Part shown: in pieces, positions 32,690 through 44,430 of the stretch | Layout of the letters: the number at the start of each line of letters is the position of its first letter | Position numbering within the stretch: position 1 is the first letter of the stretch | Assembly: GCF_035046485.1 (NCBI RefSeq) | Contig: NC_085136.1 | Coordinates: forward strand, 162,809,963-162,873,962 | Direction: 5' to 3' | Length of the DNA: 64,000 nucleotides | Source: Aedes albopictus | Taxonomy: Eukaryota; Arthropoda; Insecta; Diptera; Culicidae | The notes under the pieces: model-generated | Told to the model about the DNA's origin: nothing | Database searches by the model: none | The model's input: the letters and a program-made list of their open reading frames with translations, nothing else | Translations under genes and position numbers: made by a program

Positions 32690-33872
32690 TTTCTTCAGAA
32701 GACTTTCCAGGAGCTATTACTGACATCTCTAAAAAGGATCTTACTGGGATCCCTCCAGAAGATCTATGCGGAAATCCCATCTGGGATTCCTCCAGGAGCT
32801 TATTCTAGGATTCCTTGGGGTGTTCCTCCATAAATTTCTTCAGTAATCCTTCATAAGTTACATTTCAGATGATTCCAGAAGTTTTGCATTCTCTAGGAAT
32901 TCCTTCCGGAATTTTTCCCGCAATTCATTCAAAGTCTTATCCAGGAAATCTTAAGGGGGTCCCCCAGTAGTACCTTCAGTGGTTTTCCCAGGAGCTCTTT
33001 TTTGAATGCTTCCAGGAATTCCATCTATGGTTCCTCCAGGAGTTTCTTCACGGGTCCCTACCTAGCTATCTTAGCTATTACTGAAATTCCTTCATAATAT
33101 CCTTTTGAGACTTCAGCACAAGTTTCTTCTGGGATTCCTCCAGAAATTCCTTTCGTGTTTTTTCTAGAAGTATTTTTCTGGGATTGTTTCAAGAATTTCA
33201 AGCGGCATTCTTTCAAGTTTTATCTATCCGAAATTCGAATCCATCCGAAATTTCCTCAAGAACACAGTGCAGGATACTTCCAGGAACTTTTTTCAGGAAT
33301 TCCTCCAGGAACTCCATCCGGGCTTGCTTAAGGAACACCTGGGATTCCGCCAGAAGTAGCTTCCGGGTTTCTTTCAGGAGTTACTTATGGAATTCCTGAA
33401 GATTATTATTCAATTCACTCGGGAGTTTATTTTGGAATACTTGTAGATTATCCCGGAGTGGAATTCTCGAACAATTTCTTAAGGAATTCTTCTGGAAGTT
33501 TTTTCTGGGTATCATCCAACAGCTCCTTCGGAGATATCATTTATCCAGGAACTCCTAGTGCGAAAGAAGAACAATCTGAAATTTAAAATTCATCTAGAAA
33601 TTCCTCTATAATGATGTTTTCAGAAATTTCGTCAGAGTTTCTTTCAGGAATATCTTTGGAAATGGCCTTCTAAGATTTCTCACAAGATTCCTTCTGTGTT
33701 TTTTACGCCGTGTTTCTTGGTATTCTTCCGGGTTCCTACCGTTAATTTTTTCCCATGTTCGTATAATTCTTTTCGGGATTCTTGAGGAATACTGAATTCC
33801 GACCTTTTTCTCTTGAAGTTTTTCCTGGTTATTTAACAGAATTTCTTTCCAGAATTTGTTTTCAAAGCTTAC
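32690..33872 (+). repeat. Degenerate 15-bp minisatellite (GGAATTCC type), left of element D
   Basis: Units such as GGAATTCCTCCAGGA and GGATTCCTCCAGAAG recur at about 15-bp spacing over more than 1 kb with heavy divergence. Because 15 is divisible by 3, frames stay open and translate as Ile/Pro/Ser/Gly- or Phe/Leu/Gln-rich strings; these are not genes. The array resumes at 37480 after element D. Confidence 0.85.
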
Positions 33873-34244
33873 TCACCTTACCGGTCAGGCTAAGGCCGGG
33901 GTGGCCTCTGCTGTACATAGTAGCCGCCTCCACTCCACTCGGTCCATGGCTGTTTGTCTCCAGTTCCGCACTCTGCGTAGGGTCCGCAGATCGTCTTCCA
34001 CTTGGTCGACCCACCTAGCTCGCTGCGCTTCACGTCTTCTTGTACCGGTCGGATGACTCTCGAGAACCATTTTAGTCGGGTTGCTATCCGACATCCTGAT
34101 GACGTGACCTGCCCACCGTAGCCTCCCGATTTTCGCGGTATGGACGATGGTTGGCTCTCCCAGCAGCTGATGCAGCTCGTGGTTCATTCGCCTTCTCCAA
34201 GTTCCGTCTTCCATCTGCACTCCGCCGTAGATGGTACGCAACAC

Positions 34245-34401
34245 TCTCTCTCTCTCTTCTTGGCGTAACGTCCTCATTGGGACAAAGCCTGCTTCTCAGC
34301 TTAGTGTTCTATGAGCACTTCCACAGTTATTAACTGAGAGCTTCCTCTGCCAATGATCATTTCGCATGCGTATATCGTGTGGCAGGCACGAAGATACTCT
34401 A
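34245..34401 (-). mobile_element. Feilai-like SINE inserted in copy D
   Basis: A perfect 10-bp duplication TACGCAACAC flanks it (34235-34244 and 34402-34411). It holds the tail (CTCTCTCTCTC) and most of the body, up to GAAGATACTCTA, but lacks the tRNA head, so it is 5'-truncated. It destroys the RT C-terminal reading frame of the host element. Confidence 0.95.
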
Positions 34402-36577
34402 TACGCAACACCTTCCGTTCAAAAACTCCAAGGGCGCGTTGGTCCTCTGCACGTAGGGTCCATGTTTCGTGCCCATAGAGGACGACCGGTCTAATCAACG
34501 TTTTGTAGATGGTTAACTTCGTGTTACGGTGAACTTTATTCGATCGTAGAGTTGTGCGGAGTCCAAAGTAGGCACGATTTCCTGCCACAACGCGCCTCTG
34601 AATTTCTCTGCTGGTGTCGTTGTCGTCGGTCACCAGTGAGCCCAAGTACACGAATTCTTCAACCACCTCGATTTCATCACCGTCGATATGAATTCGGGGT
34701 GGCGGGCGCGGTGATTCCTCCCCGGAGCCCTTTGCCATCATGTACTTTGTCTTCGACACATTAATGACTAATCCGATTTGCCTGGCTTCACTCTTTAGTC
34801 GGATGTACGTTTCCGCCATCGTCTCAAATTTACGAGCAATAATATCAATATCATCGGCGAAACCAAGCAGCTGAACGGACTTCGTAAAAATCGTCCCACT
34901 CGTGTTTATCCCCGCTCTTCTTATTACACCCTCCAAAGCAATGTTGAACAGCCAGCACGAAAGACCATCACCTTGCCGTAACCCTCTGCGAGATTCGAAG
35001 GGACTCGAGAGTGTCCCTGATACTCGAACTACGCACATCACTCGATCCATCGTCGCCTTGATCAACCGTATCAGTTTATCCGGGAATCCGTATTCGTGCA
35101 TAATCTGCCATAGCTGTTCTCGATCGATTTTATCATACGCCGATTTGAAATCGATGAACAAGTGGTGTGTGGGCACGTTGTATTCGCGGCATTTCTGCAA
35201 CACCTGGCGGATGGCGAACATCTGGTCCGTTGTAGCGCGTTCACCCATGAATCCAGCCTGATATTGCCCCACGAACTCTCTTGCAATCGGCGATAGACGG
35301 CGGCATAAAATTTGAAAGAGTATCTTGTAGGCAGCGCTCAGTAGTGTGATCGCGCGGTAGTTCCCGCAATCCAACTTGTCGCCCTTTTTGTAGATGGGAC
35401 GCACGATACCTTCCATCCATTCCTCCGGTAATACTTCCTCCTCCCAAATCTTGGTAATGACCCAGTGTAGTGCTCTCACCAGTGCTTCTCCACCGTATTT
35501 TAGAAGATCGCTTGGTAGTTGATCTGCTCCAGCGGCTTTGTTGTTTTTCAACCGGCCAACCTCCTCCTCAATCTCTTGAAGGTCAGGAGCCGGAAGTCTT
35601 TCGTCCTGTGCACATACTCCTAGATCTGTTACCACGCCACCTTCGGTACTTGCAACGTCGCCATTGAGGTGCTCATCGTAATGCTGCCGCCACCTCTCGA
35701 CCACCTCACGCTCGCTCGTGAGAATATTCCCGTGATTATCTCGGCACATGTCGGCTTGTGGCACAAAGCCTCTGCACGAGCGGTTCAGCTTCTCGTAGAA
35801 CTTTCGTGTGTCCTTAGCGCGATACAGCTCTTCCATCGCTTCGCGATCTCGTTCTTCCTGCTGGCGCTCCTTCATCCGGAAGACTGAGTTCTGCCTGTTC
35901 CGCGCCTGTTTGTAGCGTGCCTCATTCGCTCTCGTACGGTGTTGCAGCATTCTCGCCCATGCTGCATTCTTCTCATTTTTCAACTGTTCACATTCGCCGT
36001 CGTACCAGTCGTTTCTGTGATTCGGAGTCGCGAAGCCTAGTGCTGTAGCCGAGGTACTACCTATGGCGGATCGGATGTCCCTCCAGTCATCTTCAAGTGT
36101 AGCTGCGCCAAGCTGCTCTTCCGTTGGTAGGGCCACTGCTAACTGCTGCGCGTAGTCTTGAGCCACTTCTACGTTACGCAGCTGCTCGATGTTGAGCCGC
36201 GGCGTTCGACTTCGACGCGTGGTGATAACTGTCGAAAGTTTTGAGCGCATGCATACAGCGACTAAGTAGTGATCCGAATCTATATTCGCACTGCGGTATG
36301 TGCGGACGTTGGTTATATCTGAGAAGAATTTACCGTCGATTAGAACGTGGTCAATTTGATTTTCTGTTTGTTGGTCGGGTGATCTCCAGGTGGCTTTGTG
36401 GATATCTTTGCGGGGGAAGAAGGTGCTTCGGACTACCATACCACGGAAGGCTGCAAAGTTTACGCATCGCTGGCCGTTATCATTCGATACGGCGTGCAGG
36501 CTGTTTCGCCCGATTACCGGTCTGTACATTTCCTCCCTTCCTACCTGCGCGTTCATGTCGCCGACAACGATTTTCAC
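34402..36577 (-). pseudogene. Endonuclease/RT frame of copy D
   Basis: One open frame covers most of the endonuclease, beginning at KIVVGDMNAQVG, through the linker and RT catalytic motifs (FIDF, FADD) to KVLR. It then runs into the SINE and stops at 34301, inside it. The rest of the C-terminus resumes at 34235 and reads RTIYGGVQMEDGTW to the stop at 33885. The N-terminal endonuclease (36882-36597) is in another frame because 4 bp were lost relative to copy E after LEQT. Another in-frame 3-bp loss turns FFNYSII into FFNSII. All RT catalytic Asp residues are intact. The breaks look recent. Confidence 0.88.
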
Positions 36578-37139
36578 GTCACGCGGCGAGCAACCATCGT
36601 TTGCTCTAACTGCGCGTAGAACGCTTCTTTCTCGTCATCGGGTCTCCCTTCGTGTGGGCAGTGGACGTTGATGATGCTGTTGAAGAAACGGCCCTTAACT
36701 CTCAACATGCACATCCTTGCGTTGATTGGCTGCCACCCGATCACACGTTGTCGCATCTTGCCCAACACTATAAATCCTGTTCCCAGTTCATTGTTGGTGC
36801 CACAGCTTTGGTAGAAGGTAGCCGCTCGATGCCCGCTTTTCCACACTTTCTGTCCAGTCCAACAAAGTTCCTGCAACGCCACGATGTCGAAGTTGCGGGG
36901 ATGTAGTTCGTCGTATATTATCCTGTCACATCCTGCGAAACCTAGTGACTTGCAATTCCATGTTCCAAGTTTCCAATCGTAGTCCGTATTTCGTCGCGTG
37001 GGTCTTGGCCGATTGTATCGAGTCGTATTTTCTCCTATGTTATTCGCAATGGGGATTTCTACGGGTGGCTTATTGGGCCTACGCCAACACTCCTGTCTCG
37101 CCGGAGGGCCATCGTGCCAGTTCTGTTTAACGTCCCAAC

Positions 37140-37479
37140 CAACACTGGGACGACCACGCTGATGGGGCTCCCACCTTGGATCTAGCTGGGCGTGGTGCAG
37201 CGTTTCTTACTCAGCCGCTGGATGCCAGAATAGACGCTGTTTGAGCCGCACCTCCTTGGTGAACAGACACTCGGATCGTACCTCCTCAATCTAGCTGAAG
37301 TCAGAAGGACAACAGTGCCCAGGCTGCACTACCAGCTAAGCACACAACTCTTAGCTGGCGGTCTTTGTCATCGCTTGACCCGTGGAAGCATGAGGTAGGA
37401 ATTTGTGAGGACCAGAGCTATATTGGACGCTCTCCTTATCGACTCACCGTTTTGCAGCCCAAAAAAGCTATTCCTGGCA
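37140..37479 (-). promoter_or_regulatory. 5' untranslated module of element D
   Basis: It begins GGGCTGCAAAACGGTGAGTC at 37479 and includes GACAAAGACCGCCAGCTAAG, CTTAGCTGGTAGTGCAGCCT and TTCACCAAGGAGGTGCGG. The same module starts elements E (58181) and G (23856). Non-LTR elements need an internal promoter at this position, so a promoter role is likely by position only. There is no AUG in frame with the endonuclease between the last stop (TAA at 37209-37207) and KLGTWN. Confidence 0.6.
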
Positions 37480-37860
37480 TTACTCTCTTGTGGATTTTTT
37501 CCCGGAGTTTCTCATGCGTGGAAATTCTTTCAGATTTTTTCTCGTGATCGCCACAAGAGCTTCCCTCGGGAATTATCTCAGATCCAGATGTTGTCGTGCA
37601 ATTTCTGCTAGCGTTTCTCTTGGGATTCCTCTTGAAGAGTTTCTGCGATTCTTTCTGATGTTCCGCTTAGGACTTCCCCAGCAAATCTTTCCGGAATTTC
37701 TTCCAGAGTTTCTACAAGATTTATTCTTGGAATTTCTACTAGAGCTCTTCCAAAGATTTCTTTGCGAATTGTCTATAGGAGTTTCTCCCGGGATTTTCCT
37801 CTTGTTTTTTTTTTTCAAACAACGCCCTCCGCTATCTTTTACAATTCCTCATAGGATTTG
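37480..37860 (+). repeat. Degenerate 15-bp minisatellite, right of element D
   Basis: Units like GGAATTTCTTCCAGAGTTTC and TGGGATTCCTCTTGAAG continue the array interrupted at 33873. Confidence 0.75.
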
Positions 37861-40800
37861 TACAGGAGATTCAAAATGAAGTTTCCCGTGATATTATTTC
37901 TCACGAATTTTCCTCCAGGACTTCTTTCAGAAGATTTCATTTGGTGTTGGTCCAGGAATGTCGCAGATTTTTTTTCTCCACAGTGCTTTGTGGAATTTCT
38001 GAAGAAATGCCAGGAACAACTCTCGAAAACCCGAATGTACACCGAAAAATATCAGAAGGATCTATTAAAGGCAACAAAAACGTAAAAACTCTGGATGGAA
38101 ACTTGGAAGAAGAGCAGAAAGCCAGAAAAAAACTTCGGCAAACTTAAAAAAAAACCTTTATTAAATCCAAGGAAGAAATCGCGGCAAAATTTTGTGAGAA
38201 ACTGTGAAAAAAAAATAAAAATAGGAGCTGCGGTATAAAATTGGCAGAAGTTTTCAAAAGAATTTCGGAACGAGTTCTATATTTCAATACAAATCCTTGT
38301 AGAAATTCCTAATCATTGAACACATTTTTAAAAAGTACTCAACGGTTTTGCCAAGATAATCAGTACAACCTGTTTTTTTGACATGCTACCGTAATGTCCA
38401 GTTTTCCGAAGGAATTTCAACGAAATCATAACGTTACTAAACTAAATCTCCAAGTCCAGTTTCAAGACCGTTTAAAGAGTTTTACAGTCAACTATTGATT
38501 GGACTCCTGAATGTTTTTTTTTTTTTCATTTTTAAGGTAATGTAGATGTCATTTCCTTTTGAAAGAAATTTGCGGAGGAAGATTGAAGCAATTTCTTGAA
38601 ACTTTATTTAAAAGAAAGATAACTCTCTTGAATGAACCAGCTCTGGGCTGAAAATCTCATACATGATGGCACAAAAAAAGATAAATCTAAAAATATTCCT
38701 TAACCATCTTATACCCAACCCCGCCTTTAGACGGGGTATAGTTTGAGCATTTTTGTAATATTTGTTTCGCGGACAATCTTTTTTTTTTTAAATTTTGGCT
38801 GATATTTAGGACTATTATGTATATCTCAAAATGGTTTTTGGTGTCTTTTGAAGCTTATTTACGTTTTTTTTTAATCATTTATAATTGATGTTATAGTCAC
38901 CTTTCAGAAGTCATTGTATATTTTGTATTGAATCGCTTCAGTTTACATAGTTTTAATTTTTCCTAAACCATACTATCGTAGTAAAATAGTTTAAGGGAAT
39001 CGAATACACTCTAAAATTATATTTCTTTAAATTAATACACGGAAAATAAAATTTACTATGAAAAAATATAAAAATAAAAATATTCCAACAAATACCTATC
39101 ATAAAATCTCAAAATGTTTTCGTCTCAAAAAATCTGTCTCCCAAATAGGCTTCCAGGGAAAATATAAAAGTGTGGGGATGTTCAAAAATGAAAAAAATAG
39201 AAAAATTAAAAACCGAAATTCACAAAATCGAGAATTAAAAAAAAAATCATCTTCCAAAACATGTTTAAATCGAATTTAGATACCGAAGAATGATATTTAG
39301 ATCAAAATCAAAAATTTGGGTATCAAAGCGTTAATCTATAAAGGAGCTCCTTGAGAGAACTCAGAATAAACTCCTGTTAGATGATCATAAGATGTGAGAG
39401 TTTTTGGAGACTTTCCCAGTTATCGTACGCCCGTCCGATGAATTTGAGAGAAGTGATTCTGTGAAAATCGCACGACACCTTGTGATGATATTGGTGAATT
39501 CTAGTACTAGTTCAAAACTATGATATTTCATAATAAGACAGAGAGTACCCTGTCCATTTTACCCCACCTGTCCACTTTACCCCCACCACCCCTAATGTAA
39601 TAAATCTGAAGAAGCATTTTTTGCTACTTGCGGTGGGTTGTAGTTTTTGCAATCGTTTGTGATGGTGTCGAGAATCATCAACCTCTGACCAGTGCTCAAA
39701 GTTCCGCTCTGAATCGAGCCAACGTGTACCGGTCTGGTGGGCTATTTAGAATTGAACTTTTCAGCTAAACCGTCCCTTTGTTCTCCATTGTATGGTACAA
39801 AGGTACAGTGGGTACAGTGTACACTGACTGGCAAAATCCCTGAACCAGAACATGCGCATCTTTTTCTATAGGTACGCATGCCAGCCGGGCCCAGACCCAG
39901 TGCCCAGAGTGGAATGGTGGCGTGGTGGTGTTGGGTTGGGAAAATGGTCAACTTTGGAGCGTGCTAGAGTGCAGAACAAAGAGTTGTTCTGGGAGAAACA
40001 ACGTTTCCTAACTGTGCAAATTTTACCATGACTCATTCGAGTCGTTGGGAGTGCATATTTAGTGCTGTAGACGCGGGATTAATTAGTGAAATGAGAATTA
40101 TTGCGACACAGACTGATTACTATTCTACAATTGTTGGAATTGCGGGGGATTAGTAGTGAATGCAAGTTCGGAAAGGATCACTTTTTTAAAATAAACATTG
40201 AAATTCTCAGTCAAATTTACTATAAATATCTATACGAGTCTTTACGATAAGTGTACCGGAGAATATTACCAAATAAATCTTGGTTAATAGCTTCAACTAG
40301 TGTAGATGATAATAACGGTTCAAAAGATGAATGTGAACTGATGCAGTAGAAATACTTGTGCTTATTTCGGGGAATCCCTGTACAAACTACGATGTTCCAC
40401 CGTTAGGGCAAAACTTCATTTTCAGAGTGCCAGCAGTGCAAAAAGTTGGATCGACGCGACGACGATCACGATCGTGTCAAAGCGGCCCCAAACGGACAGT
40501 GCTAATAAACTACTAAATAAAATTTGCTTTGAAGCGATCAGCACTTTTAATTAATCAATTTCGCTTTCCGTATTCGCCAGAAAATGGCTGACGTGTTACG
40601 AGAGCGTCGCATTTCACAGTGCACTGCATTCAGAAGCGGAGGAATACTTTTGCCAAGAAGATCGCGCCAGTTAGCTAGAGTACACTGCATATGTTAGTTT
40701 ACAGAGAGTGTGAGGAATTCGAAAACCGGAGTGTAATAAATGGTCTGTTTTGCTACACTTGCACGCTTTCTGTTCTGGCGATTAGCGGCTTAATAATTAT

Positions 40801-41640
40801 AAATAGACGCTTTACGAATATAAGGAAGACAACAATATTAAACCGAGAGACGTTACAACCATCCCAACCCACAGTTCGTAGTAAAATTCAGAGAAGCAAA
40901 TGGTACAGCAAAAAAAAATCAAAACAAACTCATGAAATTGCTCAGATCATGTGAGTGAAAAAAGATAAAACAAAAACTGTTTATAGTAAAACCTATTTTT
41001 ACGCGAGAATATAAATCCGCATAGCGCATTGAAGATTGGCGTACTTAGACACACGAGTGATCTGAACGTAGTACGTTTCGCTCGTTCGTCCGGCGGCGGA
41101 TGATCGTCAGACGGTTCAGTTCTTGCAGACGTAAAAAGAATGATTTTATTTTGGGTTCAAAAACGCAAGCGTTCCGCTTCAAATTTATCGTTTATGCACG
41201 CTGCTGCCAGGCCGAGTACCGCCGAGAGAAAGTAAACGACAACGTCCCTGTCCCTTCTTACAGTTCATGGCACGGTACCAAGCGAGTTGTCGTCGTGTTT
41301 TGCGCAGGATTATTTTAATGGTGCCATATTAGATTTGTGCTCGAATGATTTATGGAAGGCCAAAAATAGAAGTCTATACCGTTTTCTTGTGCACTAAAGA
41401 CTTATAAGGATAGATTTAGCTGGGATCGTGTCGTTGCGAATTGTTCTGAGAAATATCTAAGTACACCAATTAAACCTATTCAAATACTGGATCACCAATG
41501 TACAAATTTATAAAATTTTGATGAAAGGATCATACCATGCTTTGGTAATAATGACAAATGACGAAGCAATTCAGCATTGAAAATTCAATTGTAGGTATCA
41601 CAAGTAAACAATGAATAATCGATGATTATTATTTATTGAT
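37861..41640. other. Mostly unrecognised AT-rich sequence
   Basis: A small hairpin ACCCCGCCTTTAGACGGGGT lies at about 38721-38740. CCATTTTACCCCACCTGTCC near 39555 resembles MITE ends seen at 63.1 kb. At 40380-41330 the sequence is less AT-rich. It contains an ATG in good context (AGAAAATGGCTGAC, ATG at 40584) opening a 37-codon frame that matches nothing known. It may be regulatory or untranslated host sequence. No gene is claimed. Confidence 0.25.
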
Positions 41641-41664
41641 ACACACCACGCTCCACTGGACATA

Positions 41665-41755
41665 ACGCAGTAGAAGCTCTCAGTTAATAACTGTGGAAGC
41701 TTAAAAGTAGGCTTTATCCTACTGGGGCATTACGCCAAAGGGAAAAACAGAGTGT
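41665..41755 (+). mobile_element. Feilai-like SINE 3' fragment
   Basis: AGAAGCTCTCAGTTAATAAC, TGTGGAAGC and AGTAGGCTTTATCC, followed by GGGGCATTACGCC, match the 3' half of the SINE body on the plus strand. The tail is short. Confidence 0.75.
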
Positions 41756-41779
41756 TGACTCTCTATAAACTCGGCTTAA

Positions 41780-41960
41780 GTCCCCTGAAATCTCTAGAAC
41801 CGCCATGCAACCATTCAGAAGACCCACGTGAACCTCCGATAAAGTCGAGCAACTTTCCTGCAGCTCTCATGAAAGTCCCTGATGCCCTGAAATCCTCTTA
41901 AACTCCCTGAAATGTCTTGGAATGCCTTAAATCCCTTCTGAAGTCCTTACGCGTTCAAGT
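41780..41960 (+). repeat. Short degenerate CCTGAAAT-type repeat
   Basis: CCTGAAATCTCT, CCTGAAATCCTC, CCTGAAATGTCT and related strings recur irregularly. It resembles a small degenerate minisatellite distinct from the 15-bp family. Confidence 0.45.
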
Positions 41961-43060
41961 TCTGTTCAAACTTCCGACGAAGCTCAATTCGCGGAAATAC
42001 AATAATAACAACAGTCATTCTAAACCTGTTCCATTCTGGACATCAACTACACATTTCCCATAACATCATCATCGCAGTATCGAGTTCATAATTGCTCCCC
42101 GATCACGGGTCATACGGTTGATTCATGATACGTTCGTTACTGGCGCACATTAATCAACGGAAAATGTGCGCTCATCCATCTAAATCCAAAGTGTGTGACA
42201 ACAGCTAGGCTCTAGCCCTGCCATCCAACCAGCCAGCCAGTTAGTCAGCCCAACAGCAGCAACAGTATGGTCAATGTGTAGGCGGACACGCTTTATGAGT
42301 CGTCGTCGTCGTCGTTGTCGTAGTCGGTCCCCAATGCAATGCTTAGCTCATTTGCAATGTCACCCTTTCCAACCCAACAAACGGCAACCTGCGGCCCACG
42401 CGTAGGTACTTAATCGCGGACACGGCGGGCCACGATTACTATATTCAATGAAGCAGTTGTAGCGTAACCCATATATAATTCTGACTCTCGGCTGGCTGGT
42501 TGGCCGGCTGGCGCAACAGACTGCCTGACGGAGAACGGGGAAATGTGACTATAGTGGCACTGCTGACTGCCGCACCACGCTCATCCGCCGATGCGATGAT
42601 GGAAGAAGCTAGCTCTATGATGATGGTAGTAAAATCAAACAATGACAATTTGGAAGCCCTACATGCTTTTGCGCTGTTCGCTTTATGCGGCTTTACGAGA
42701 ACCGTCAAAGCTGCTCAATCAAAGTATTACCTCTGCGGAGTGCTGTTTTACGTACTAATTTCCGCAGAATAGATTCCCTATTGAAGGTACCGTTTATTGT
42801 TGCTCATGGTAGGCTTCTACTAAGCTTGTCTTGTTAGCTATGTAGTAAATACGTGGGATTGATCGACCACACCCTTTTCACGTGATATTTATTTCATACT
42901 CTGAAGAATGAGGCTCTAGCATTGGCTCCCCGATGCGAAGACATTTTCCGGTAATCAATAGGAACTGTGCCATAGATGATGATAAAAATATCATTAACAT
43001 AATAAAAGCAATGTCAGTGCACCAGGATTCAGGATTTTTCAAGTATTCCTCTCTGTACTG
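41961..43060. other. No recognisable gene; (CGT)n present
   Basis: (CGT)n occurs near 42301-42320. Frames near 42445-42772 on both strands match no family. Confidence 0.3.
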
Positions 43061-43064
43061 CTCG

Positions 43065-43325
43065 CACCGGAATCTCCTTCAGTGTTTCTATCTGAGTTGT
43101 CCGCTGGAGTTCCTATTCAGATTCCATTAGAAATTCCTCCAGGAGGTCCTCCAAAATGTCTTTTAGATGCTCTACTGGAATTCTTTCACGGAATTTGCAA
43201 CGAGATTTTTTTCAGCGGTTCCCCCCCCCCCCCTTTCGTCAGGAGTTCCTTTATAAATTCCTTCAGCGAATCGTCAGGAATTTATTCAGTGGTTCTTCCA
43301 AGTATTCCTTAATCTTTATATTCAT
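43065..43325 (+). repeat. Small 15-bp minisatellite block with C-run
   Basis: Units such as GAAATTCCTCCAGGAGGTCC occur over about 250 bp, with a C-run near 43221-43233. Confidence 0.7.
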
Positions 43326-43544
43326 GGAGCTCGGTAGTCTTGAAGCAAAGGGCCGAGGGGCTTACTGGTAACATCCTCTCCCGCATGTCGTACTTGGTTA
43401 CAGAAGTGCGTCATCCTCTGTGGAGCCACCATCCTCCTGTTCTACATCCAATATCGTTAGTTTAGCGACAGCTCTTCTGAGGATCCCACTTTTTTTATTC
43501 TTAATCACTTAACCTAATTTACATGGGAACTTTACAGCTCTATT

Positions 43545-44430
43545 GTCCACTGGAGGAACTTCTGCAGGAATTCCTACAGGAACTCCTGGAAGGATTCCTA
43601 CAGGAACTCCTGGAAGGATTCCTGGAGGAACTCCCTGAGGAATTCTCGGTGGTACTCCCAGAGGAACTCACTGGGAGAATTCCTGAAGAAATTTTTTAAG
43701 GAACTCCCGGAAGAATTTTCGGAGGAACTCCTGGCGGAAATTTTTGAGGAATTTCCTGGGAAAATTCCTGGAGGAATTCCTGGAGAATTTCTCGAAGAAA
43801 GTCTCGTAAAAACTCCTGCAGGATCTTTTGAAGGAAGTCGCGGAGGAACATCAGGGGGGAACTTCCTGGAGAAATTCTTGGAGAAACTCACCGAGGAATT
43901 CTCGGAGGATTTCACGGAGGCATTCACGGAGCAATTCTTTGAGAAATCCCCGGAGGAATCCACGGAGAAGCTCTTGAAGGAATTTTTGGCGGAATATTTG
44001 GGGATATTCTTTAGGTGATACCTGTTTGAATTTTCGGAAGAAACTTTTGGAGGAGCCTCCGGACTTTTCGGAAGTAGCTTGTGCAAGAGCGTTCGGAAGC
44101 ATTTTACGCGAAATCACCCGAAACGAGTTTCTGGGAAATTCTCTGTAATTAATTTCTGGAGGAACCCACACAACATCCAGGAAGCATGTCTAAAAGGAAT
44201 TCTTGGAGGAATCCCCGGTAGCAAATCCCCGTAAGAAACTCCAGGAGGAATCCCTAAACGAAATTACTGTGATACTTTCGGAGGAAACTCCTAGAAGAAT
44301 CCTCGGAATGAGTTTTTGGAAAACTCGCTGGATTGAATTTCGGAGGGAATTCTTTGGAGAGGTTACGGAATTCCTTGAGGAATCTCCGGAAGGCATTCCT
44401 GGATGCATTCTCAGAATGAATTCCTAATAG
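43545..44430 (-). repeat. Degenerate 15-bp minisatellite array
   Basis: Units like GAATTCCTACAGGAA, CTCCTGGAAGGATTC and GAGGAATTCCTGGAG repeat with a 15-bp period. The minus strand has a 162-residue open frame (44086-43598), Ser/Asn/Phe/Lys-rich, which is just the repeat translated. Confidence 0.9.

Larger units (their letters stand above)
33873..37479 (-). mobile_element. Nearly full-length RTE-like non-LTR element, copy D
   Basis: The minus strand contains, from high to low coordinate, the 5' module (37479-37140), the endonuclease (KLGTWNCKSLG near 36960, QELCW, GDMNAQVGRE near 36555, SDHYLVAV near 36270), a linker, and RT motifs FIDFKSAYD (near 35150), RGLRQGDGLS (near 34985) and FADDIDII (near 34860). 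The GHVIRM C-terminus (near 34110) and a CTCACCTTACC tail follow. Breaks are a 4-bp deletion near 36596 and a SINE at 34245-34401. It lies inside the 15-bp minisatellite. No clean target duplication is visible (AAAGCT on both sides at best). Confidence 0.9.

Noticed and set aside
38721..38740. Rho-independent-terminator-like hairpin
   Set aside because: Such terminators do not apply in a eukaryotic genome; it is a small isolated hairpin.
40584..40697. 37-codon ORF with good start context
   Set aside because: Too short and without family match or convincing splice donor; mentioned only within the surrounding stretch.
43598..44086. 162-residue open frame on the minus strand
   Set aside because: It is the 15-bp minisatellite translated; the low-complexity Ser/Asn/Phe pattern follows the repeat period.
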